A model generated the notes under the pieces. That model was not told the origin of the DNA, made no database searches, and saw only the letters and a program-made list of their open reading frames with translations. From Betaproteobacteria bacterium (GTDB lineage Bacteria; Pseudomonadota; Gammaproteobacteria; Burkholderiales; Burkholderiaceae_C): a stretch of DNA of 34,938 nucleotides. Location of the stretch: positions 1 to 34,938 of the forward strand of contig RGCL01000026.1 in NCBI GenBank assembly GCA_009919175.1, given 5' to 3'. A program made the position numbers and the translations under genes. Positions 6,772-14,796 of this stretch are shown in pieces; the first letter of the stretch is position 1; the number at the start of each line of letters is the position of its first letter.

Positions 6772-8045
6772 GCCAACACCTCCCGCGCATCGCTGATGCG
6801 ACCGCGCAAGGCCGATGCGGCCACGGTGTATGGCGAGGCCAGGTAGACCTGCGCCGTGGCCGAGCCCATGCGGCCTTTGAAGTTGCGCGCCGTGGTGGCG
6901 ATGACATTGGCCCCATCGGGGATGCTGCCTCCATAGCCCGAGCAGGCGCCGCAGGCGGTGGGCAAGAGCTGTGCGCCTGCATCGCGCAGGACCTGCATCA
7001 CGCCCTCGGCTTCGGCCATGGACTGATCGAGCACACTGGCCGGTGCCACCATGAGCTTGACCCCAGTGGCCAGGCGCTGCCCCTTGAGCACGTGCGCTAC
7101 GGCGCGCAAGTCATCGAGCTTGGCCCCGGTGCATGCGCCCACATAGGCCACATGGATGGGCACGTTGTCATAGGCCTCAACCGCCTTGGAGTTGGCGGGG
7201 CTGTGGGGTGCTGCCACATGGGGCGCGAGGGCTGACGCGTCAAATTCGTAGGTGGTGGCGTCGGCTCCTTCATCGGTGTACCAGCCTTCGCACGAGGCAT
7301 CGTGAACGCCCGCGCCTTTCAACCACGCCAGCGTCACCTCGTCGGGCGCAATCAGGCCGACCTGCGAGCCCAGCTCGGCGCTCATGTTCGACAAGGTCAT
7401 GCGCTCTTGCATGGACAAGGCCTTCACCCCCGTGCCACAAAACTCGATGGCCTGGTACTCACCGCCGTTCATGCCAAAGCGGCCAATCATGTGCAGCATC
7501 ATGTCCTTGGCCGTGACGCCGGGCTGCAGCTGCCCATGCCACTGCATGCGGATGGTGCGCGGCACTTGCACCCAGATCTCGCCCGTGACCACCACGCCCA
7601 GCATCTCGGTGCTGCCAATGCCAAACATGTAGGTGCCAAATGCACCGCCCGTGGGCGAATGGGAATCCCCGCCCACGCAAAACATGCCGGGCTTGAGGTG
7701 GCCTTTTTGCGGCAGGACCACATGGCAAATGCCCTGGCTGTCGTACACATAGGGGAGCTGCTGCTCCTTGGCCCATTCACGGGCAATGCGGACAATGCGT
7801 CGCGAGTCGTCGTCTTGCTCGGGCACATAGTGGTCCATGACCAGCACCACCCGCGAGGTGTCCCAAACCTTGGCGCCCAGCTCTTCGAGCATGGGCTTGA
7901 GTCGCCTGGGTCCCGACGAATCATGGAACATGGCCAGATCCACCTGGCAGTTGACGATGTCACCCACCGCCACCGAAGCGCGTGCGGCGGCTTTGGCGAT
8001 GAGCTTTTGAGCCAGCGTTTGCGCGGCCCCACCATTGGCTTTCAT
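6768..8045 (-). CDS. Aconitase-family large subunit (LeuC / 2,3-dimethylmalate dehydratase large-subunit-like)
   Basis: A 425-residue [4Fe-4S] hydro-lyase subunit. Cluster ligands C305 (VGACTGAKLDD), C365 and C368 (PTACGACSGYGG) are all present, as are GGDSHSPTGGAFGTYMFGIGST and SNMSAELGSQVGLIAPD. The frame is open to 8318, but the ATG at 8045 gives the usual N-terminus and has GGGAG about 9 nt upstream. It starts 34 bp after the GntR gene. With the small subunit it should isomerise or hydrate an alkylated malate or maleate. Leucine biosynthesis is an alternative, but no leuB or leuA is nearby. Confidence 0.88.
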   Translation of the reverse strand: MKANGGAAQTLAQKLIAKAAARASVAVGDIVNCQVDLAMFHDSSGPRRLKPMLEELGAKVWDTSRVVLVMDHYVPEQDDDSRRIVRIAREWAKEQQLPYVYDSQGICHVVLPQKGHLKPGMFCVGGDSHSPTGGAFGTYMFGIGSTEMLGVVVTGEIWVQVPRTIRMQWHGQLQPGVTAKDMMLHMIGRFGMNGGEYQAIEFCGTGVKALSMQERMTLSNMSAELGSQVGLIAPDEVTLAWLKGAGVHDASCEGWYTDEGADATTYEFDASALAPHVAAPHSPANSKAVEAYDNVPIHVAYVGACTGAKLDDLRAVAHVLKGQRLATGVKLMVAPASVLDQSMAEAEGVMQVLRDAGAQLLPTACGACSGYGGSIPDGANVIATTARNFKGRMGSATAQVYLASPYTVAASALRGRISDAREVLA

Positions 8046-8079
8046 CCGAGCATCTCCCGTTGATTCAAGGTCACTGTCT

Positions 8080-8871
8080 TCATTCGCGCCCCTCGGGGTC
8101 TTTGACGGCAATGCGCGCATCCACACTGCCCACGCTGGAGACCTCCATGTGGTACTCGTAGCGATCGGGGCGATACAAGCCCTCCAGCCATTGAACCGGC
8201 CTGTCATGGACATCGAAGACGCGCCGGCGTACCGACAGCAAGGCTGTGGCAATGGCCACCTTGAGTTGCTTGGCCACCTCGGCATCGGCCTGGCGGGCTG
8301 AGATGGTTTGCTGGGCACGACCCAGCACCACGCCGCTTTCCTCGAGCAACTGCAACATGGGCTTGTCGGTGAGGTTCTTGCGGGTCTTGTCGGCCAGCAA
8401 CTCGGCGGGCATGTAGGTGACGATGTAGGACAGCGGTCCCTCGCGCGAGCTGCGACAGCGAACGGCTTTGCGCACGGGCGCGCCCACTTGCAATTGCAAG
8501 GCCTCAGCCACGGGCTCGCTGGCAGGCACGATGCGCCAATCGATCACCTTGATGGTGGTCGAGCGGCTCGCGCTCACGATGTTTTCCATGAGACCGGCCA
8601 GGCGCGTGGGTTGCGCTTGCACCATGTCGGCATTGGCCGCGGCACCGCGCGACAAGGCCGTGGGGAAGGTGCCTCGCCCGGCGACGCGAACAATCAATCC
8701 CTCGGTGACGAGTTGCTCCATGGCGTGGCGAACGGTCACACGACCCACGCCAAATTGCTTGGCCAGCTCCATCTCGGCGGGCATGCCCTGGGCAAAGCGG
8801 CCCTCTTGCAGTTGCTCGCGCAAGACCAGGTAGATCTGGTGGTATTTGGTGAGGGGCAGGCGGGTCATCAT
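8080..8871 (-). CDS. GntR family transcriptional regulator, HutC/UTRA type
   Basis: A 263-residue regulator with a winged helix-turn-helix at about residues 8-72 (MELAKQFGVGRVTVRHAMEQL, wing VRVAGRGTF) and a UTRA ligand-binding domain at about 95-245. It lies inside the operon that it probably controls, overlapping the upstream AtuA-like gene by 4 bp. It is the only DNA-binding regulator seen in the island. It is therefore the best candidate for the inverted repeats at 16053-16074 and 25246-25269, whose TTGT...ACAA ends suit GntR proteins. The effector is unknown and is probably a pathway intermediate with a carboxylate. Two adjacent ATGs (8871, 8868) are possible starts. Confidence 0.9.
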   Translation of the reverse strand: MMTRLPLTKYHQIYLVLREQLQEGRFAQGMPAEMELAKQFGVGRVTVRHAMEQLVTEGLIVRVAGRGTFPTALSRGAAANADMVQAQPTRLAGLMENIVSASRSTTIKVIDWRIVPASEPVAEALQLQVGAPVRKAVRCRSSREGPLSYIVTYMPAELLADKTRKNLTDKPMLQLLEESGVVLGRAQQTISARQADAEVAKQLKVAIATALLSVRRRVFDVHDRPVQWLEGLYRPDRYEYHMEVSSVGSVDARIAVKDPEGRE

Positions 8872-10286
8872 GCGTGCGCCTCCGCTGCCACCCAGTCATG
8901 CACCTCGTGCACGAACACCTCTTCTGGTTTCACCCCTTCGAGCACATGGTAGAGCTCAAAGCGATAGCTGATGCCCGCTTCGAGTTCGCTGGGCGTGAAT
9001 GCAAAAGCCAGGTTGCCCCCCGTACACAAGCGGTTGGGAAAGCCATGGTGCAAGAGGTTTTGTTTGAAGACCGATGCAGCGGTGTGGGCCAGCTCCATGT
9101 CGTCGGCCAAAAATTCCAGCACCAGCCCCACCTCGTGCGCGCTGCGCTTGGCCAGCGGCAAGGGCAACACCGCACCCTGGCCATACACATGCGGGATCAT
9201 CTGCCACTCACCGGCCAGCAAGGGGCGCACACGCGCCTCGACTGCCGCCAACACCTCGTCGAGTTGCGACATCAGCAGTGGGTCGCTCACGCCCGCAATC
9301 AGCACGGCACGCGCACCCACGCGGGCTGCACCCTCGACCTTGAGGGTGGGCTGCTCGCGCGCGTCAAAGCGTGCGCCGCACACGCGGGTTCGACGCTCAT
9401 CCACCGCCTCATAGGTGGCATGGCGCAAGTCCAGCACCCCTTCGGGCTCTTCCACCAGCCAGGGGTTGGCTTGCTCATACATGGCATGCGCCGCGACCGA
9501 GCTGGGGGTGGCCTTGAGGGCGGGGTTCATGCTCTCAAGGATGAAGTCCTCAAGGCCCAATTCGGCGAGCATGGCATCACGCCCACCGGGCTCACAGCAC
9601 AGCGACGTGCATTCCACGATCTTGGCCATGTGCAAGGCCAGGGCCTTGTCGTATCCCAGCATCAGGGGCAAGGCGGCAAAGATGGCGGTGTCGCAAGCTC
9701 GCCCGGCGATGAGCACGTCGGGGTGACTTTGCAGTGCCGCCATGAACGTGTCCGTGCCGCACTGGGCGACGCGGTGCGAGCAGGCGCGCAGCCGCTCGGC
9801 GCTGGGCACAGGCAGTTGCAGGCTGCTGGGGTCGGGATCGAGTGCACGCAAGCGCCCTTGCTCGCGCGCTTGCACCAGCAAGTCTGCGCTGACATCGCTG
9901 GCCACAGTGGCCACTTTGATCGAGACGCGCAAATCCCGCGCGACCTCGGCCAGCAAGGCCAGGGTGGCTTGCAGATGGGGCTTGGCGCCTGCCGTGCCTG
10001 CACTGCCAATGATCAAGGGGACATCGAGCTCGCGTGCGCCGCGCAGGACCAGCTCCAGATCGCGGCGAACCATGGCACGGGGGGCGGCCATCTGACCTGA
10101 GCCCAGAAAGTAGGGACCGGGGTCAATCGACCCCATGTCGCAACCGATGAAGTGAGGCCGGCGCGCCAGACCGCGCTCCAGCGAAGCCGCCACGATGCCA
10201 AAGCCCAGCTGACCCGATGCCGACAGGACGCGCAAGCGCTCGCCACCCGCGCGGTGGGTTTGCAGCAAACGGGCCACGGCGCTCAT
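8868..10286 (-). CDS. AtuA-like protein (acyclic terpene utilization family, DUF1446)
   Basis: A 472-residue protein of the AtuA/DUF1446 family, named from the Pseudomonas acyclic-terpene operon; its biochemical role is not established. Typical features are the N-terminal SGQLGFGIVAASLERGL, the FIGCDMGSIDPGPYFLGSG segment, LIIGSAGTAGAKPH and IAGRACDTAIFAALP. No signal peptide or membrane segment is visible. It overlaps the DUF4387 gene on one side and the GntR gene on the other by 4 bp. AtuA-like and DUF4387 proteins commonly occur together, so they probably act as a pair. No terpene-CoA carboxylase genes accompany it here, which argues against terpene breakdown. Confidence 0.88.
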   Translation of the reverse strand: MSAVARLLQTHRAGGERLRVLSASGQLGFGIVAASLERGLARRPHFIGCDMGSIDPGPYFLGSGQMAAPRAMVRRDLELVLRGARELDVPLIIGSAGTAGAKPHLQATLALLAEVARDLRVSIKVATVASDVSADLLVQAREQGRLRALDPDPSSLQLPVPSAERLRACSHRVAQCGTDTFMAALQSHPDVLIAGRACDTAIFAALPLMLGYDKALALHMAKIVECTSLCCEPGGRDAMLAELGLEDFILESMNPALKATPSSVAAHAMYEQANPWLVEEPEGVLDLRHATYEAVDERRTRVCGARFDAREQPTLKVEGAARVGARAVLIAGVSDPLLMSQLDEVLAAVEARVRPLLAGEWQMIPHVYGQGAVLPLPLAKRSAHEVGLVLEFLADDMELAHTAASVFKQNLLHHGFPNRLCTGGNLAFAFTPSELEAGISYRFELYHVLEGVKPEEVFVHEVHDWVAAEAHA

Positions 10287-10609
10287 ACCTGCACCTCCAG
10301 CAAGGGGGCATGCTGCTGCGCGCCGTACACATCGCCGTCACCCGGACTGCCCGCACAGTGGCGACGCGGCATGGCGAATTTGATGGCCAGGACCTCAGGC
10401 CAATCGCGGCGCTGCACTTGATCTGGCGCGAGGCCATACAGGGCGGCGACGGCAGAGGGCGACAGTGCGGGGCTTTGGAGTGCGCGATCAAAGCCTGCCC
10501 GCTCATGGAAAAACACATCGATGGTGAGGCACAGGGGACCTGCGTTCTTGCTGCGCATCACGCGGGTGAGCTGCGCCAGGGGCAAGGGGGAGGACGAGGT
10601 GTGCGCCAT
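10283..10609 (-). CDS. DUF4387 family protein, AtuA partner
   Basis: A 108-residue protein matching the small DUF4387 family that accompanies or is fused to AtuA-like proteins. The conserved start LAQLTRVMRSKNAGPLCLTI and the WPEVLAIKFAMPRRHCAGSPGDGDVYGAQQHAPLL end are present. The open frame continues to 11026, but that part is antisense to the SDR gene. The ATG at 10609 lies 4 bp after the SDR stop and gives family length. It overlaps the AtuA-like gene by 4 bp, implying coupled translation in roughly equal amounts. Biochemical role unknown. Confidence 0.85.
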   Translation of the reverse strand: MAHTSSSPLPLAQLTRVMRSKNAGPLCLTIDVFFHERAGFDRALQSPALSPSAVAALYGLAPDQVQRRDWPEVLAIKFAMPRRHCAGSPGDGDVYGAQQHAPLLEVQV

Positions 10610-10613
10610 GGTC

Positions 10614-11396
10614 TTATCGCGCTGTAAAGCCACCGTCGGCACACAGGATCTGACCCGTGATGAACGAGGCCCGGCTCGACAACAAAAAACTGATGACTTG
10701 CGCCACTTCTTCGGGCTGACCCAAACGCCCCATGGGGATGGAGGCTTGCATGGCCGCCAAGGCTTGCGGATCGGCCATGGTTGAAGCCACCATGGGCGTG
10801 GCAATGGGACCCGGTCCCACTGCATTGATGCGAATGCCCTGCTCTGCCCACTCCAGCGCCAATGAACGCACCATGCCATTGAGGCCGGCCTTGGAGGCGG
10901 CATAGGCCGCACCCCGTGCATGACCCACCAGCCCAATCTGGCTGCTGATGACCACCACGCTCGCATCCCCCGCGCGTTGCTCGCGCATGCAGGCAATCGC
11001 TGCGCGGGTGAGGATGAAGGTGGCATCCAGGTTCAAGGCCAGGGTGCGTCGCCACTCGTCCAGGGTGGTCTCGTCGGAATACTTCTTGAAAAAAATGCCA
11101 GCGCAACATGCCACGGCATCCAGGCCGCCGAGCAACTGCGCGGCTTGCTTGGGCAAGGCGGCGCACGCCACGTCATCGAGCAAGTCCTGCACCAGCACCT
11201 GGTTGGCGGGCAAGGCCGTGGCCAAGACCTGGCGCTGCTGCGGGTTTTGCACCACGGCCACCACCTGCGCGCCCTGCGCGAGCAAGGCCTGCACGGTGGC
11301 CAGGCCAATGCCCGATCCGGCACCCGTCACCAACGCGCGACGACCCGCTAGCTCGTTGCCGTGCGAGACAGGGTGAAGCGACGCAGGTGTGGGCAT
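10614..11396 (-). CDS. Short-chain dehydrogenase/reductase (SDR)
   Basis: A 260-residue classical SDR that should oxidise a hydroxyl or reduce a keto group with NAD(P). The Rossmann motif TGAGSGIG (24-31), catalytic Ser151/152, Tyr165 and Lys169 (YAASK), and the C-terminal GQILCADGGF are present. The usual NNAG motif reads CCAG. The gene starts 3 bp after the livF-like stop and is followed after 4 bp by the DUF4387 gene, so transporter and enzymes share one transcript. Substrate not predictable. Confidence 0.9.
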   Translation of the reverse strand: MPTPASLHPVSHGNELAGRRALVTGAGSGIGLATVQALLAQGAQVVAVVQNPQQRQVLATALPANQVLVQDLLDDVACAALPKQAAQLLGGLDAVACCAGIFFKKYSDETTLDEWRRTLALNLDATFILTRAAIACMREQRAGDASVVVISSQIGLVGHARGAAYAASKAGLNGMVRSLALEWAEQGIRINAVGPGPIATPMVASTMADPQALAAMQASIPMGRLGQPEEVAQVISFLLSSRASFITGQILCADGGFTAR

Positions 11397-11399
11397 GGG

Positions 11400-12101
11400 T
11401 CACAGCCCCAGGTAGTTTTTGCGCAACTCGGGGTCGCGCGACAAATCCTGGGCCTTGCCCTGCATGGCCACCACGCCGTTTTCAATGATGTAGGCACGAT
11501 GGGCAATCGCCAAGGTCTGCACCGCGTTTTGCTCCATGAGCAGAATCGGCAAGCCCTCCTGGTTGATGCGACCGATGAGCTCAAACATCTGCTCGACCAG
11601 CAGCGGCGACAAGCCCAGCGACGGCTCATCCATGATGAGCAATTCGGGCTCAGACATGAGGCCGCGACCAATGGCGAGCATTTGCTGCTCGCCACCGGAG
11701 AGGGTGCCCGCGAGCTGGGTGAAGCGTTCGCGAAGGCGGGGAAAAATGCCCGTCACCCGTTCGATGTTCTGGGCACGACGCTCCTTGCCGCGCACCAGGC
11801 TGCCCAGCTCCAGGTTTTCGAGCACGCTCAGATTGGGGAAGATGCGACGGCCTTCGGGCACATGGATGAGCCCGCGCCGGACCACTTCGCTGGAAGACAG
11901 GCCCGTGATCTCTTCGCCTTGAAAACGAATGGAGCCGCCAAATGGACGGTAGAGCGCCGAGAGGTTGTTGTTGAGGGTGGACTTGCCCACCCCGTTGCTG
12001 CCCAGCACCGCCACGATCTCGCCCTTGGCCACATCGAGGTCGATGCCACGAAGGATTTCCACGCTGCCATAACCGGCGCGCAACTGTCTGATCTCAAGCA
12101 T
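11400..12101 (-). CDS. livF: Branched-chain-type ABC transporter ATP-binding protein (LivF-like)
   Basis: A 233-residue ABC ATPase of the HAAT family. Walker A (GSNGVGKST), the signature LSGGEQQMLAIGRGLM and Walker B (LLIMDEPSLGLSP) are intact. The ATG at 12101 gives the normal LivF N-terminus MLEIRQLRAGYG; the extra 24 codons upstream overlap the livG-like gene and are not needed. The chosen start overlaps the livG-like stop by 8 bp. It would energise uptake with the LivG-like ATPase and the two permeases. Island context suggests a carboxylate or amide cargo rather than an amino acid. Confidence 0.93.
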   Translation of the reverse strand: MLEIRQLRAGYGSVEILRGIDLDVAKGEIVAVLGSNGVGKSTLNNNLSALYRPFGGSIRFQGEEITGLSSSEVVRRGLIHVPEGRRIFPNLSVLENLELGSLVRGKERRAQNIERVTGIFPRLRERFTQLAGTLSGGEQQMLAIGRGLMSEPELLIMDEPSLGLSPLLVEQMFELIGRINQEGLPILLMEQNAVQTLAIAHRAYIIENGVVAMQGKAQDLSRDPELRKNYLGL

Positions 12102-12855
12102 GGTGAGCCCCTTGCACTTGGACGGCGGCCATGTGATCAGCGGCACCGCGCCCCAGATAGGCCTCAACCACATCGCGATTGCTCACGATCTCGCTCGGCG
12201 CGCCCTGGGCAATGATCTTTCCGTAAGAGAGCACATGGATGTGCTCAGACAGGCTCATGACGGCGTGCATCACATGCTCGATGAGGAGGATGGTGACGCC
12301 GCCATCGCGGATCTGCCGAATGATGGCAATGATGTCCAGAATCTCTTGCGGGTTGAGTCCGGCCATGACTTCATCGAGCAACAAAAGCTTGGGCTCGGTG
12401 GCCAGGGTTCGGGCCAGCTCCAGTCGCTTGCGGCCTGCCACGGTGAGCTCGGCTGCAGGCTGATCGAGCATGGCCGAGGGGATGCCCACGCGTTGCGCGA
12501 TGACACGGGCATGGGCGAGCGCGTCGCTGCGCCGCGCATGGTGCTGGTGGGATCCCACGGCGATGTTTTCCAGCACGGTGAGCTTGGCAAAGGGCTGGGT
12601 GATCTGGAAGGTGCGCACCATGCCCAGGCGGGAGATCTCGTGCACGGCACGTCCCGTGATGTCGTGACCCTGGAATTCCACCTTGCCCTCATTGACGCTG
12701 TGAAAACCTGCGATGCAGGCAAACAAGGTGGTCTTGCCCGCGCCGTTGGGACCAATGAGCGCCACGATGCGCCCCTCGTCCACGGTGAGGGATGCGTCGT
12801 CCACGGCACGCAGACCGCCAAAAATCTTGGTGAGGTTTGAGACCTTGAGCATCAT
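12094..12855 (-). CDS. livG: Branched-chain-type ABC transporter ATP-binding protein (LivG-like)
   Basis: A 253-residue ABC ATPase. Walker A is GPNGAGKTT and Walker B is LLLLDEVMAGLNP, followed by the LivG-type C-terminal helix VVEAYLG. The signature region reads LTVAGRKRLELARTL, the usual LivG variant of LSGGQ. It starts at tandem ATGs (12855/12852) that overlap the permease stop. The 14-residue tail after AYLGRGAADH is nonconserved and lies across the start of the livF-like gene. Confidence 0.93.
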   Translation of the reverse strand: MMLKVSNLTKIFGGLRAVDDASLTVDEGRIVALIGPNGAGKTTLFACIAGFHSVNEGKVEFQGHDITGRAVHEISRLGMVRTFQITQPFAKLTVLENIAVGSHQHHARRSDALAHARVIAQRVGIPSAMLDQPAAELTVAGRKRLELARTLATEPKLLLLDEVMAGLNPQEILDIIAIIRQIRDGGVTILLIEHVMHAVMSLSEHIHVLSYGKIIAQGAPSEIVSNRDVVEAYLGRGAADHMAAVQVQGAHHA

Positions 12856-13814
12856 GGCCTCCTTGAATTGAAGCTGCGCTTTTTGAACAGGTCGATCAGG
12901 CCATTGGGCAAGAAGGCAATGATCACCACCAGCAAGCCACCGTAGAGCACCAGCGACAAGCCTTGCAGCGTGAACCAGGCGCGGGTGAGTTCACTCACTG
13001 CAGCCAGCAGCACCGCGCCGATGAGCGGGCCATAGACCGTGCCTGCGCCCCCAATCATGCTCACCAGCAGCATCTCCACCGACTTGTCCACGCCAAAGGC
13101 AATGGTGGGGTCGATGTAGAGAAAGTACTGCGCGAAAAAGCAGCCACCCACACCGGCAATGGCACCCGAGATCATCATGATCTTGATTTTTTCGGCAAAG
13201 GTGTTGATGCCCAAAGCCCGAGCGGAGTCTTCGTTTTCGCGGATGGCTGCCAGTTGCGCGCCAAAGCGCGAGGACTTGAGCCACAGCGCCAGCGCAATCG
13301 AAGCTGCCGTGAGCGCAAGGATGATGAAATAAAACACGCGCCGATCACCAAACTGGAAGTTCTGCACAGTCTGCTTCATGGGGATGAGCATGCCCAGGCC
13401 GCCCCCAGTGAACTCCACCGAGTTGGTGATGATGCGAAACACCTCGGCAAACGCCAGGGTGATGAGCGCGAAGTAAGAACCCTTGAGGCCAGCCCGAAAC
13501 GAGAGGACGGCGATGAGCCAACCCGCCAAGGCGCCCGCAAGCGCCGAGACTGGCAAGCCCAGCCAGGGGTTCCAGCCCAGGCGCATTTGCACGATGGTGG
13601 AGGCATAGGCACCGACACCAAAAAAGGCCACATGCCCAAATGACAGTTGACCTGCAAATCCACCCGCGATGTTCCAGGACTGGCCAATGAAGGCATAGAA
13701 CAAGGCCAGCACGCCAAAGTTCACCATGAAGGCCGACTGGAAGACCAGAGGGAAGACCAAGGCCACGGCCAGGATCGCGAGGTGAACAAGCCAGGATGAT
13801 CGAGCGGCATTCAT
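12852..13814 (-). CDS. livM: Branched-chain-type ABC transporter permease (LivM-like)
   Basis: A 320-residue inner-membrane permease with about eight to ten hydrophobic segments. It shows the LivM hallmarks AGQLSFGHVAFFGVGAYAS near the N-terminus and the EAA-like RENEDSARALGINTFAEKIK loop. The open frame extends to 14222, but the ATG at 13814 overlaps the LivH-like stop by 4 bp and gives family length. It forms the transmembrane pore together with the LivH-like protein. Confidence 0.93.
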   Translation of the reverse strand: MNAARSSWLVHLAILAVALVFPLVFQSAFMVNFGVLALFYAFIGQSWNIAGGFAGQLSFGHVAFFGVGAYASTIVQMRLGWNPWLGLPVSALAGALAGWLIAVLSFRAGLKGSYFALITLAFAEVFRIITNSVEFTGGGLGMLIPMKQTVQNFQFGDRRVFYFIILALTAASIALALWLKSSRFGAQLAAIRENEDSARALGINTFAEKIKIMMISGAIAGVGGCFFAQYFLYIDPTIAFGVDKSVEMLLVSMIGGAGTVYGPLIGAVLLAAVSELTRAWFTLQGLSLVLYGGLLVVIIAFLPNGLIDLFKKRSFNSRRP

Positions 13815-14680
13815 CGCTTGTCTCCAAAAAGGCCAGAGGGTCTGAACAGCAGGATCAGGATGAAGATCAGCGAGGTGCCGATCTGCCCCAGGCTCTCGCC
13901 CAGGAACAAGCCACCAAAGGATTCGGTGAGGCCCACGATGAGGCCACCAATCACCGCACCCAAAAAGCTGCCCATGCCGCCGAGCACCACCACGGTGAAG
14001 GCCACGATCACAAACACATGGCCGCTGGTGGGGGACACATAAAAAATCGGCATCAGCAAACAAGCCGCCGCGCCCAGCGTGGCCAAGCCAATGCCAAAGG
14101 ACACGGCAAAGATGCGATCCACATCGATGCCCACCAGGCGGGCACCCATGCGTTCCTTGGCAACGGCACGAATGGCCTTGCCGGTGTCGGTGCGCGAGAT
14201 GAACAAACCCAGCAGCCCGCACAACACCATGGCGGCCACGAAGGACACCACTTTGGGCAAGCCCAACAAAAGCGGTCCCACCTCGATCATGCTGTCGCTG
14301 TAGGCCATGGAGATGGTGCGCGAGTCGCCCTTGAAAAACATGAGCGCGAGGTTTTCAATGAGGATGGACAAACCCAGCGTGATGAGCAGGATGTTTTCGT
14401 CCCGCCCCAGTGAGAGCTTGCCAATCAAATGGCGGTACATGAAGTAGCCCAGCACATACATGGCTGGCACCATGACCACCAGTGACAGGTATGGATCCAT
14501 GCCTGCTTTGGTGAGCAGGAAATAGACGCCAAACATGGCCAGCATGAGCAGGCTGCCGTGGGCAAAATTGATGATGTGCAACACCCCATAGATCAGCGTC
14601 AATCCTGACGCAACCAAGGTGTAAATGCCACCCATGAGCAGGCCATTGATGGCGGCCGCAGCCAAGATGGTGGAATCCAA
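13811..14680 (-). CDS. livH: Branched-chain-type ABC transporter permease (LivH-like), TTG start
   Basis: A 289-residue polytopic inner-membrane protein. LivH hallmarks are GLTLIYGVLHIINFAHGSLLML and the cytoplasmic RTDTGKAIRAVAKERMGARLVGID loop. The start that fits family length is a TTG at 14680 preceded by GGGGAG four bases upstream; no in-frame ATG gives a complete first membrane helix. A weak start codon here, after an intergenic hairpin, would keep permease output below that of the binding protein encoded upstream. Confidence 0.9.
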   Translation of the reverse strand: MDSTILAAAAINGLLMGGIYTLVASGLTLIYGVLHIINFAHGSLLMLAMFGVYFLLTKAGMDPYLSLVVMVPAMYVLGYFMYRHLIGKLSLGRDENILLITLGLSILIENLALMFFKGDSRTISMAYSDSMIEVGPLLLGLPKVVSFVAAMVLCGLLGLFISRTDTGKAIRAVAKERMGARLVGIDVDRIFAVSFGIGLATLGAAACLLMPIFYVSPTSGHVFVIVAFTVVVLGGMGSFLGAVIGGLIVGLTESFGGLFLGESLGQIGTSLIFILILLFRPSGLFGDKR

Positions 14681-14744
14681 CGCGCTCCCCTGAGACAGTG
14701 TTCAACAAGCCCGGCCTGTGAGCCGCAACAGGGCAAGCTCACGC

Positions 14745-14777
14745 CGTGGCGGCCGCACGAATCGTGCAGCCACCACG
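14745..14777 (-). other. 15-bp RNA hairpin between the binding-protein and permease genes
   Basis: On the minus-strand transcript, bases 14777-14763 pair with 14759-14745 over 15 positions around a 3-nt loop. Thirteen pairs are Watson-Crick and two are G-U wobbles. It sits in the only sizeable gap (116 bp) of the operon, 20 nt after the binding-protein stop codon. No U-tract follows, so an mRNA-stabilising or processing structure that raises the binding protein relative to the permeases is more likely than a full terminator. Confidence 0.6.
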
Positions 14778-14796
14778 CACCGGATCAATGATCAGT

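Noticed and set aside
6271-8045. Biosynthetic leucine enzymes LeuC and LeuD
   Set aside because: The small subunit is short, no leuA or leuB is present, and the genes are embedded in a catabolic operon with a transporter, regulator and lyase.
8874-10100. 408-residue plus-strand open frame
   Set aside because: It is antisense to the AtuA-like gene and shows no domain or ribosome site.
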